Shown here: one piece after another, positions 1 to 7,444 of the stretch
How the letters are laid out: every line of letters begins with the position of its first letter
Numbering within the stretch: the stretch's first letter is position 1
Assembly: GCA_905215555.1 (NCBI GenBank)
Contig: CAJMQU010000074.1
Location: 1 to 13,368 of the forward strand
Origin: an uncultured bacterium
GTDB taxonomy: Bacteria; Bacteroidota; Bacteroidia; Bacteroidales; Bacteroidaceae
Length of the DNA stretch: 13,368 nucleotides
Reading direction: 5' to 3'
Notes under the pieces: generated by a model
Databases searched by the model: none
What the model was told of the DNA's origin: nothing
What the model saw: the letters and a program-made list of their open reading frames with translations, nothing else
Translations under genes and position numbers: made by a program

Positions 1-270
1 GTAAAGTTAATGACGGAAGTTTGAGACAAAAATACGTGGTTTACCGAATGCTTACAATTGGGCTACCATCTCACAACAATTAGCCATAAAGTTTGGAGAC
101 CGATTTAAATTATTGTAATTTTACGCTCGTCGGACGGGGGGCGCCCCTTGGCACTGGCCGTTCTCCGACCGATGAGTTTTCTAGAGAGAAATAATGCGTG
201 ACACAGTTTATTTTACACTACCAGCTCGAATGTGGACGCGCCAGGGTAACAGTTAGAATTGTTTTAAAAT
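1..270. other. non-coding flank with a GC-rich structured stretch
   Basis: I find no convincing gene here. One plus-strand frame stays open from the window edge for about 28 codons to a TAG near 86, and another ends at a TGA at 22-24; either could be the tail of a gene outside the window, but I recognise neither. Positions 124-176 are unusually GC-rich for this AT-rich region and can fold: CTCGTCGG (126-133) pairs with CCGATGAG (169-176) with one G-U, and GGGGCGCCCC (138-147) is self-complementary inside it. A competing pairing is GTCGGA (129-134) with TCCGAC (164-169). This could be a structured RNA, for example part of a CRISPR-associated RNA tail, but the sequence alone does not settle which strand is used. 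Confidence 0.35.
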
Positions 271-345
271 TAAAAATCCCGCCAATTAGCGGGATTTTTA
301 GTTGGAAATAGCTTTCTTTTTATAATTCTAATTTGTGGTATAATG
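262..345 (-). ncRNA. candidate tracrRNA (anti-repeat plus terminator hairpin)
   Basis: Read on the plus strand, positions 301-322 match the crRNA-sense repeat in exact register at 17 of 22 bases, including GTTG at repeat positions 1-4, GCTTTC at 11-16 and TTTTA at 18-22. The minus-strand transcript would therefore be an anti-repeat: a 4-bp lower stem (GUUG/CAAC), an internal bulge, then upper stems (GCUUUC/GAAAGC and UUUUA/UAAAA). Stem-bulge-stem is the expected crRNA:tracrRNA duplex shape in type II systems. The anti-repeat is followed immediately by the 12-bp hairpin at 271-300 and a U-rich run, giving an RNA of about 75-115 nt, a usual tracrRNA size. The odd point is that no separate nexus hairpin is visible between anti-repeat and terminator. 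No promoter of its own was found; the promoter inside repeat 1 (CAAAGATA on plus, 391-398) points this way. It could instead be a decayed inverted repeat. Confidence 0.45.
271..300. terminator. strong bidirectional terminator hairpin
   Basis: A perfect 12-bp inverted repeat, TAAAAATCCCGC (271-282) and GCGGGATTTTTA (289-300), encloses a 6-nt loop. The GC-rich core flanked by A/T tracts gives an intrinsic terminator on either strand: on the minus strand the run continues ATTTTTAATTTT, and on the plus strand it ends GGGATTTTTA. It lies left of the CRISPR array, so it can stop leftward (crRNA-sense) transcription and would also end the tracrRNA candidate that abuts it. Confidence 0.75.
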
Positions 346-375
346 GGTTGATTATTAGTATGTAATGAAGAATGA
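313..375. other. AT-rich leader-like segment beside the array
   Basis: This AT-rich stretch lies between the tracrRNA candidate and the first intact repeat. The repeat beside it is perfect, while the repeat at the other end of the array is degenerate; degenerate repeats usually mark the old, leader-distal end. That makes this side the likely integration (leader) end, even though crRNA-sense transcription runs toward it. The assignment is inferred from repeat quality only. Confidence 0.4.
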
Positions 376-1421
376 GCTGTTTCCAATGGCTCAAAGATAC
401 TAAAATGAAAGCAAATCACAACTTCTCAACGTTTGTATAGTCCCAGAGTTCGCTGTTTCCAATGGCTCAAAGATACTAAAATGAAAGCAAATCACAACTT
501 ATAGCCTAATAGGGTCTGCACGGTTTCAGCTGTTTCCAATGGCTCAAAGATACTAAAATGAAAGCAAATCACAACGTTGGGCAAAAGCGAGGTACTTACC
601 CAGGTGCTGTTTCCAATGGCTCAAAGATACTAAAATGAAAGCAAATCACAACCTTGCATTCATAACATTTTCCACATTCACGCTGTTTCCAATGGCTCAA
701 AGATACTAAAATGAAAGCAAATCACAACAGGTTGTTGTATCTGTCGATAGTTCATTAAGCTGTTTCCAATGGCTCAAAGATACTAAAATGAAAGCAAATC
801 ACAACAAGATTGTTGATGTTATATCTCTTCCTGATGCTGTTTCCAATGGCTCAAAGATACTAAAATGAAAGCAAATCACAACGCTGCTTGTGCTGAGTTC
901 AGCATAGTTTGTGCTGTTTCCAATGGCTCAAAGATACTAAAATGAAAGCAAATCACAACTATGGGACCGATGTCCTCCGGAAAGACTCAGCTGTTTCCAA
1001 TGGCTCAAAGATACTAAAATGAAAGCAAATCACAACTTTTCAAGAATAGAAAGCAACTGAACGCCAGCTGTTTCCAATGGCTCAAAGATACTAAAATGAA
1101 AGCAAATCACAACTTCCTTTAGCCAATTCCTGCGCCAAAGCTGGCTGTTTCCAATGGCTCAAAGATACTAAAATGAAAGCAAATCACAACTTAGGTGAGA
1201 CCGGTGCCGAGAGCAACCAGGCTGTTTCCAATGGCTCAAAGATACTAAAATGAAAGCAAATCACAACGTATTCGGCGAACTGCCCGCCGTATTTGTCGCT
1301 GTTTCCAATGGCTCAAAGATACTAAAATGAAAGCAAATCACAACCGTTGCGCTGGAAAGTCTTTGCATCATTCGGCTGTTTCCAATGGTTCAAATATACT
1401 AAAATGAACTTTAATTGTTCA
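376..1421 (-). CRISPR. type II-C-like CRISPR array: 14 repeats, 13 spacers
   Basis: Thirteen identical 47-bp repeats start at 376, 452, 529, 606, 682, 759, 836, 913, 990, 1067, 1144, 1221 and 1298; a fourteenth, degenerate copy occupies 1375-1421. Spacers are 30 bp except spacers 1 and 4 (29 bp), and all differ. On the plus strand each repeat begins GCTGTTTCCAATGG and ends AAATCACAAC; in crRNA sense (minus strand) it begins GTTGTGATTTGC, as I remember for B. fragilis type II-C repeats. crRNAs would be made leftward. Each repeat contains GTTG, 19 nt, TATCTTTG in crRNA sense, matching the Bacteroides promoter pattern. No cas genes lie in the window. Most spacers have an open frame on at least one strand, as expected for coding phage or plasmid targets. 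I noticed no spacer matching this window. Confidence 0.97.
1375..1421 (-). repeat. degenerate terminal CRISPR repeat overlapping a stop codon
   Basis: In crRNA sense the last 34 positions match the consensus repeat with two substitutions (position 27 C to A, position 33 G to A), while the first 13 positions have diverged. The diverged part contains the TAA stop (1411-1413) and last codons of the large minus-strand helicase gene. The TAnnTTTG element survives as TATATTTG because the change falls in the nn positions, but the upstream GTTG is lost. This is the presumed oldest end of the array. Confidence 0.85.
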
Positions 1422-4400
1422 TAGATACCATCCCGTCTATATGTTTGAATATTCCTTTTTTTATCAGGATTTGTATAGCCTGTTCCGTTGCATTGTCCAA
1501 GTTTGCGCCTTTTCTGCTGAAGCCAAGAAGTTGGGAAGTCAACCGTTTTAGATCTTCCATCGGCATAGATATTTGTTGCTCTATGGCATAACGTGCAGCG
1601 CTCATAACTTCTAAAATAGGGATGTCCAAAATGTCACGTTTGGAGTTGATACGGTAAAAGTCAGAGTATTTAGCTTTCTCTTTATTTTCCCAGTAAATGG
1701 TGGTATTTCCAGATAAAGGGTCTTTATATGCATCTTTAAGAAGACTGTCAATGAGTATTTGCAAACGGGTGGTTACTCTTGCCAGCTTCCAGATGCGTAA
1801 GATTCTTTTGTATAATAAGGTATTTGTTATAGGTTGTTCAATTTGTACTATCTGTTCAAGTTGCTTTTTTACCTGATAGGCTGATGTCATTACTTTATCA
1901 ATATCCGTGCTGTAACTGATTTCTGGTAAATCAGCAAAAATGTATTCCTTTTCGCGGTTGTTGACTAATTCTACAACAGGCTCATTGTCAATACTGAATG
2001 TTTTCAGAACAGCAGGTTCTAGCGAAGGAAGAGGTTGTTCCTCCTTTTGGGTATTTTTTATATCTTCCAGTTTTTTGATAATACGTTCCACTACATTTTC
2101 TTTATGCTCAAACCAGTCAACAGACCATACGCGCATGACATTCCACTGGAGCATTTGCAAGACGTTAGGTTGCACTATCTCACGGTCTCTGGTAGCTTTG
2201 GTTTCATAATAGTTCTTGCCATCGCATAATATTCCTAGGATATATGTATCCGGCTGTTTCGGATTTACGATAGCTAAATCTACTTTGAAGTTAGAGCGTC
2301 CTACCAGAGTATCTACTTTATAACCACGTTGCGTAAGTTCCTGTGCTATTAAGGTTATCAAATTACTCTGTTTTTGATTTTGAAGTTGAACGGCCGGAAT
2401 AGGAGAGGTGCCACGTTCTGCAAATTCCAGAAATTTCTTCAATCCTTCCATGCCTTTGGATTTTGTACGCTTCAAATCTATTTGCTCCGAACGTAAAGTT
2501 GAGAAGATAATCATTTCATAGCGGGCACGGGATACAGCCACATTCAGGCGGCGTTCACCGCCCTGGTTGTTCAGCGGACCGAAATTCATGGATACATTGC
2601 CGTTTTTATCAGGCCCGTATCCTATGGAGAAAAGAATGACGTCTCGTTCATCCCCTTGCACATTCTCCAGGTTTTTGATGAAGATAGGCTCGCTACTTTG
2701 GAAAGCTTTTTCTTCTAATTCAGGATATTTGTTCAGTTCCTCTATAAGCATGTCTTCTATCAGATTTTGCTGTACCTGACTGAAAGAAATGACACCTATA
2801 CTTTTTTCGGAAAACTCCGGTGTTTGTAGGCGATATAGTATTTCTTTCACAATGGTTTCTGCTTCGGCATAATTGCAGCGTGTACGTCCTTTGTCATATG
2901 AGCCGTTGACTTGAACCAAGCGAACTTTTGAAACTCTGTCATCTACGGAGGGGAAAGTATATAATTTCCCATTATAATATTGTGAATTACTGAAAGCAAT
3001 CAGACTTTCGTGTTTGCTGCGGTAGTGCCAGGTCAGATAGCGGGATGGGAGTGACAGTGATATACAGTCGTCTAGAATACTCTCCATATCATCAAATTCA
3101 GCCTCTTCTTCATCGACCTGTGAGGAAGAGAAGAAGTTTGTCGGCGGCATTTGCTTGGGGTCACCCACCACAACCAATGCTTTCCCACGTGCTATAGCAC
3201 CGACAGCTTCACTGGTGGGCATTTGAGAGGCTTCATCGAAGATGACAAGATCGAATTTCTCTGCGTCCAAGTCGATATATTGCGCTACCGATATCGGACT
3301 CATCAGCATGCATGGACATAGTTTGGGTAATAAGGTTGGTATCTGGTCTATGATTCTCCGGATAGACGTACCACGTCCTCCATTGGAAATATTTCTTTTC
3401 AAAATTCCTATCTCAGAACTGGATGCAGCTTCCATTGTTAGAGAAGGTATTTTTGTTGCCAATCTGCAATATAGTTCTTTTTTACTTAATTCCTGGAATT
3501 CTATGGTCAGAGACTTATACTTGTTAATCATCTCCTCAAACAGCAATCCGTTGAAAAGGCGCAAAGTTTCGTCTGCATCAACGGCTTTTATTGCTAATTG
3601 ATGGTAAACGCCTTTCATATATGCATCTGCAGCCTCTGACCCTGTTCTGTGTCTATCAATTATATAATTGATAACTGCGGTCAGATGTTGGGATTCCAGT
3701 TCTTTTTTTCGGAGGCACCACTGTCCCCAATCTTTTATCTGATTGAAATGTGTTAGCCATGTATTAAAGAGAATCGGCAATTCCATTTCGAGATTGTTGT
3801 CAGGTATTTGCATGTAACATATCTCGTTCATTTTATTAAGTACTGTATTCAGTTCGCGAATGGCATAAACTGACTGCCTGAATGTGTTCTCATAGGATTG
3901 CCTAAATGTGTTCCAGTCGACGTCGATTTTGCTTGTAACTTGATTAAAGACTTCTGCAAATGGTTGTCGGGTTATCTCCGAATATTCTATTAAAGTGTTG
4001 TGAATAATAGGAATACTCTCCAATATAGAAGTGATTTTATCCCATTTTTCCTTATTTTTTCTTCCTAAGAAACCAAAGAGGGATGATATTTCGGAAGATT
4101 GTTCCTGAACTATCTTATTGTTTTTATTGTAAAGATTGAACTTTTCTAAAAGTTTAGGTATCTGTTCTTCTTGTAGACTCGTATTGTAAAGCCTTAGCTT
4201 TTTGAGATAGGCGCGTTTGGCAAAGAATTTCGGCAGGAACCATTTCATCTCAATCGCTTTCCATTCCTGTTGGAGGATGAATGCATTCTCTTCCAGAATT
4301 TGAAGGGCATAATCTTTACTCAGTTCTGTTTGTAACCGGTCCCGCTCGCGGCCTGACGAAATAATATCTTTCCATTCTTCTATCAGGTTAGTGTTTCCAC

Positions 4401-7203
4401 CTATCTCTAATAATGCTCTGTTCAGATATGGCATAGAAAGAAAAAGCTCACCTATTTTGCTGATCCAGTTGATGCCTTCCCAAGTATCCGGTATGGAAAT
4501 TCCTAAATTGTCCGAGAGGGATTTTCTGTAAGCTGTAATCGAGATGGATAAGTCAATGAGATGTCCGAGTCCGTCTTGTATCCTTTGGCAACTTTCTATG
4601 GAAGTGTTGTGCGGTTTCAATCCTCTTAAAGGATGTTCCTGCGGATGCCCCGTTATTAAAAAAACTGTATCTAGTTCTTGTATCTTTTCGTAAAGTGCCG
4701 TAAGTTTCTCCTTTGTGATAGAATCCAATGAAGAAAAGTCAATGGAGAGTTCGTCTCCCTGTATAGATAAATAATTTGTAATACAGTCGTAGAGAGAAAA
4801 GCCGGATGTATGAGGGTGATGCAATGCTTCCATGTAGTCTATTAACTTTCTTCTGCGCTCGAACAATTGTGTTGAAGTGTCTTCGAACTCGGCTGGTGAC
4901 TGGATGTGAACAGCCTCTATGGCTTTTTGAAGCTGAGCCAGGAAATGAGATTTAGTGACTTTATTGGAGTGCAATTCCAGGCAGAATGGATCTAATCCTA
5001 TTTTGGTCAGACGATTTTGTACAACAGAAAGTGCTGCCATCTTTTCTGCTACGAATAACACACGTTTTCCCCTATACAAGGCATTGGCTATCATATTAGT
5101 GATAGTTTGGGATTTTCCCGTTCCCGGAGGACCATGCAATATAAAACTTTTTCCTTCTCCAGATTCAATGACGGCTTCCAGTTGTGAAGAATCTACGTCG
5201 ACAGGGATAGAGAATTTGTCAGGTGTACAATTCTTATCTATTTCTCTGGCGTCAACTTTCGATGTTGTATCCTGCCATTGGATACGGTTTTCCATCAGAC
5301 TGGCTATGATGGTATTTTCTTTCAATTTGTCCGCATTGCTGTGAATGTCATTCCACATGACAAACTTGTTGAACGAGAATAGTCCTAGCATGGATTCTTC
5401 CACTACATTCCAGCCTTTCATGTGGCGGATACAGGTACGGATAGCTGCAAATATCTTTTTCAGATCCACACCGCTTTCATCTTTCGGCAATGGATTAAGT
5501 CCTGAAAGATTTACACTGAATTGTTGCTTCAGTAATTCCACTAGTGTAATGTTTAGTATAATTTCTTCATCTCTTGTACGAATGATATATCCGCTTGTGC
5601 CACCACGGCGTATAATATCTACTGGTAGTAGCAGGATAGGAGCGAAACGAGGTTTTACGCTTTTTGTAGATTCGTACCATTTCAGAATACCTAAAACTAA
5701 AAATAGCGAATTGGCACCATTCTCTTCAATAGCAGTCCGCGAGGTTCGATATACGAATTTGAGTGAATTCTGTAATTCACTTTCGGTCAGGTAGGAACGG
5801 AGTTTCTTGTTTTTCAGTTCATTGATAACTAGCTCTTCTAAGTTTTCCTTACAAAGTGAAGAATCATATAATCCTGTTTCTCCGGGTTCTATTTTATTTT
5901 TAGTGGGACTGGCTAATATCTGATAAATCTCTCCGGCTTGCAAATGATCTTCCAAATGATCTATTGCAAAAGAAATGAAAGGTATGACTCTTCTGCCAAG
6001 TTTGATGTTGATCAGATTATTGCGTAGGGAAAAGTCTAGTAATTTCCTTTCCCAAATAATCTGCTTCGTTATTTTCTCTTTACTGTCTTCCAGCTTTATT
6101 TCGTATCGGTCCAACTGATTTATTTTTTGGGTTGCATTTTCGTGTTCTATACCGTTGTTTTCGATTTGCCATTCACCGTTATGGTTTATACGCTGTGGCA
6201 ATGGACGGATTTTATCGAGCCTGCACCTATATACATCAATGAATAGTTCAAACTTGCTTTCTTCTTTGAGTTCTCTTTGAGCTGTTGTCACCGCTTCTTC
6301 AAACGAGATATTCTGAGAGGACGTGAGAGCTGTTGTTTCTACTAATACAATATCGCTGATGCCGTTTGCGCTTCCTTTCAGAAGAAAAGAAGCGTCATCT
6401 CCTATTGTTTGGTGATAGATATCTTCAGTGAGCCATGCGCCTATAAATATGTGTCCCTTTAATAAGACTAACAGAGGATGGACTCCGATCGCTTCCAAGC
6501 AAGAGGCATAGAGCAAAGTCAGGTCAATACACGTGCCCAACTTGCTGGTGAGCACATTGTCCACCAGACGTATGCGTTGTCCCATCGTTTCAAAACTGGC
6601 CGGAAGTGTGGAATATATTAAAGATTCAGACCGGAGTGCTTCATAAATGGCAGCTACCTGAGCACGCACACGATTAGGGTCCTGTGTCTGATATTCATCT
6701 AGGGCAGAGCTGCCTGTCCACTTCTCCAGGAATTGTGATGCTTTTACACTTACTCTTGAAAGTATGGGGTGATTGGGGGTGACAAAAGTGGCTAAAAGTT
6801 CGGGCATGATGTGGACACCGGTCCATTGGTCATAAGCCATCAGTTTGATGGGGAATGTTTGTTGATGGACAATTTTGTCGGAGATGGTAATCGACAAATT
6901 GAAATGGGTATCGATACCTTCCGTCAGTTCTATCAGTTTTCCGTTTTTGGGCGATATCTCCAGGTTATTGATTTGAACGTTTTGTCCGTGCGGAATTATC
7001 TCAAGAGTAACTTCCGAATGTTTAATGAGTTCTCCGTCTATTGCAATCTTGATATGGTTCCAGTCAACCTCATCATTATTCAGGAGTTCGCAGAAATTGC
7101 ATGAAGGCACATGATTGTGGATCATTGCATAATTAATACATGGCAGATATTCCAGATGGATTGTTCCGTTGAAGGTGCCTGTAATTGTGTTGTCGTTTTC
7201 CAT
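1411..7203 (-). CDS. Hhe-like anti-phage protein: DUF4011-helicase-Vsr-type nuclease-DUF3320
   Basis: A 1930-residue protein counted from ATG at 7203. In order: a beta-rich N-terminal region (about 1-140); a transglutaminase-like region with GTCIDLT (Cys225) and GHIFIGAW (His251); a DUF4011 region opening at WERKLLDFSLRNN (about 384); SF1 helicase Walker A GPPGTGKS (691-698), a roughly 600-residue insertion, Walker B FDEAS (1322-1326), GDPKQ (1347-1351), WHYRS (1392-1396), QGDERD (1516-1521) and arginine motif RRLNVAVSRAR (1551-1561); a DUF559/Vsr-type PD-(D/E)xK nuclease with Asp1642 and DGK (1661-1663); and DUF3320 (about 1783-1823). The DUF4011-helicase-Vsr-DUF3320 order is that of the single-gene Hhe defense system as I recall it from Gao et al. 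2020, probably acting on foreign DNA in the cytoplasm. All catalytic motifs look intact. A longer frame from TTG at 7263 exists, but that TTG lies inside a promoter-like TACCTTTG, so ATG 7203 is preferred. The stop overlaps the terminal CRISPR repeat. Confidence 0.88.
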   Translation of the reverse strand: MENDNTITGTFNGTIHLEYLPCINYAMIHNHVPSCNFCELLNNDEVDWNHIKIAIDGELIKHSEVTLEIIPHGQNVQINNLEISPKNGKLIELTEGIDTHFNLSITISDKIVHQQTFPIKLMAYDQWTGVHIMPELLATFVTPNHPILSRVSVKASQFLEKWTGSSALDEYQTQDPNRVRAQVAAIYEALRSESLIYSTLPASFETMGQRIRLVDNVLTSKLGTCIDLTLLYASCLEAIGVHPLLVLLKGHIFIGAWLTEDIYHQTIGDDASFLLKGSANGISDIVLVETTALTSSQNISFEEAVTTAQRELKEESKFELFIDVYRCRLDKIRPLPQRINHNGEWQIENNGIEHENATQKINQLDRYEIKLEDSKEKITKQIIWERKLLDFSLRNNLINIKLGRRVIPFISFAIDHLEDHLQAGEIYQILASPTKNKIEPGETGLYDSSLCKENLEELVINELKNKKLRSYLTESELQNSLKFVYRTSRTAIEENGANSLFLVLGILKWYESTKSVKPRFAPILLLPVDIIRRGGTSGYIIRTRDEEIILNITLVELLKQQFSVNLSGLNPLPKDESGVDLKKIFAAIRTCIRHMKGWNVVEESMLGLFSFNKFVMWNDIHSNADKLKENTIIASLMENRIQWQDTTSKVDAREIDKNCTPDKFSIPVDVDSSQLEAVIESGEGKSFILHGPPGTGKSQTITNMIANALYRGKRVLFVAEKMAALSVVQNRLTKIGLDPFCLELHSNKVTKSHFLAQLQKAIEAVHIQSPAEFEDTSTQLFERRRKLIDYMEALHHPHTSGFSLYDCITNYLSIQGDELSIDFSSLDSITKEKLTALYEKIQELDTVFLITGHPQEHPLRGLKPHNTSIESCQRIQDGLGHLIDLSISITAYRKSLSDNLGISIPDTWEGINWISKIGELFLSMPYLNRALLEIGGNTNLIEEWKDIISSGRERDRLQTELSKDYALQILEENAFILQQEWKAIEMKWFLPKFFAKRAYLKKLRLYNTSLQEEQIPKLLEKFNLYNKNNKIVQEQSSEISSLFGFLGRKNKEKWDKITSILESIPIIHNTLIEYSEITRQPFAEVFNQVTSKIDVDWNTFRQSYENTFRQSVYAIRELNTVLNKMNEICYMQIPDNNLEMELPILFNTWLTHFNQIKDWGQWCLRKKELESQHLTAVINYIIDRHRTGSEAADAYMKGVYHQLAIKAVDADETLRLFNGLLFEEMINKYKSLTIEFQELSKKELYCRLATKIPSLTMEAASSSEIGILKRNISNGGRGTSIRRIIDQIPTLLPKLCPCMLMSPISVAQYIDLDAEKFDLVIFDEASQMPTSEAVGAIARGKALVVVGDPKQMPPTNFFSSSQVDEEEAEFDDMESILDDCISLSLPSRYLTWHYRSKHESLIAFSNSQYYNGKLYTFPSVDDRVSKVRLVQVNGSYDKGRTRCNYAEAETIVKEILYRLQTPEFSEKSIGVISFSQVQQNLIEDMLIEELNKYPELEEKAFQSSEPIFIKNLENVQGDERDVILFSIGYGPDKNGNVSMNFGPLNNQGGERRLNVAVSRARYEMIIFSTLRSEQIDLKRTKSKGMEGLKKFLEFAERGTSPIPAVQLQNQKQSNLITLIAQELTQRGYKVDTLVGRSNFKVDLAIVNPKQPDTYILGILCDGKNYYETKATRDREIVQPNVLQMLQWNVMRVWSVDWFEHKENVVERIIKKLEDIKNTQKEEQPLPSLEPAVLKTFSIDNEPVVELVNNREKEYIFADLPEISYSTDIDKVMTSAYQVKKQLEQIVQIEQPITNTLLYKRILRIWKLARVTTRLQILIDSLLKDAYKDPLSGNTTIYWENKEKAKYSDFYRINSKRDILDIPILEVMSAARYAIEQQISMPMEDLKRLTSQLLGFSRKGANLDNATEQAIQILIKKGIFKHIDGMVSMNN

Positions 7204-7260
7204 TATTGTTATAGAATTTAACTGATAAAAAGTATAAGCCCATGTTATTGTTCCCGGATT

Positions 7261-7268
7261 CAAAGGTA
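7261..7268 (-). promoter_or_regulatory. probable -7 element for the helicase gene
   Basis: Minus strand reads TACCTTTG, an exact match to Bacteroides TAnnTTTG, about 57 bp upstream of ATG 7203. Transcription would start near 7254 and leave a roughly 50-nt leader. I see no clear TTTG at the -33 position. Confidence 0.45.
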
Positions 7269-7352
7269 TGAATATATTGTTAATAATCCACCTTTTATTG
7301 TGAATTTAGTGAGATATTTGTCGTTTATTTAGTTCAAAAAGGATTCATTCTC

Positions 7353-7383
7353 TTGTTCATCGTTCTGATTTTTGTGATATTTG
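7353..7383 (+). promoter_or_regulatory. probable promoter for the SLC13 permease gene
   Basis: TTG (7353-7355) is followed after 20 nt by GATATTTG (7376-7383), one mismatch from TAnnTTTG, which fits the usual spacing of the Bacteroides -33/-7 promoter. Transcription would begin near 7390, about 55 nt before the ATG at 7445. Confidence 0.45.
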
Positions 7384-7444
7384 CAACTCCATAGAACAAA
7401 AAAAGGTGTTGAAGTGTTTATAAATAGACAAATTTTATATCTAT

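Noticed and set aside
68..77. Plus-strand ATCTCACAAC as an alternative tracrRNA anti-repeat end
   Set aside because: It pairs with the first 7 bases of the crRNA repeat (GTTGTGA), but the match falls apart beyond that, and a plus-strand RNA to the terminator at 300 would be unusually long. The inverted copy at 301-327 is better. Kept only as a fallback.
1..86. Open frame at the left edge as the end of cas2
   Set aside because: The 26-28 residues visible do not resemble a Cas2 C-terminus I know, and the piece is too short to judge.
7204..7263. Longer N-terminus of the helicase from TTG at 7263
   Set aside because: The TTG is inside the promoter-like TACCTTTG and would precede the likely transcript start; ATG 7203 begins a normal N-terminus.
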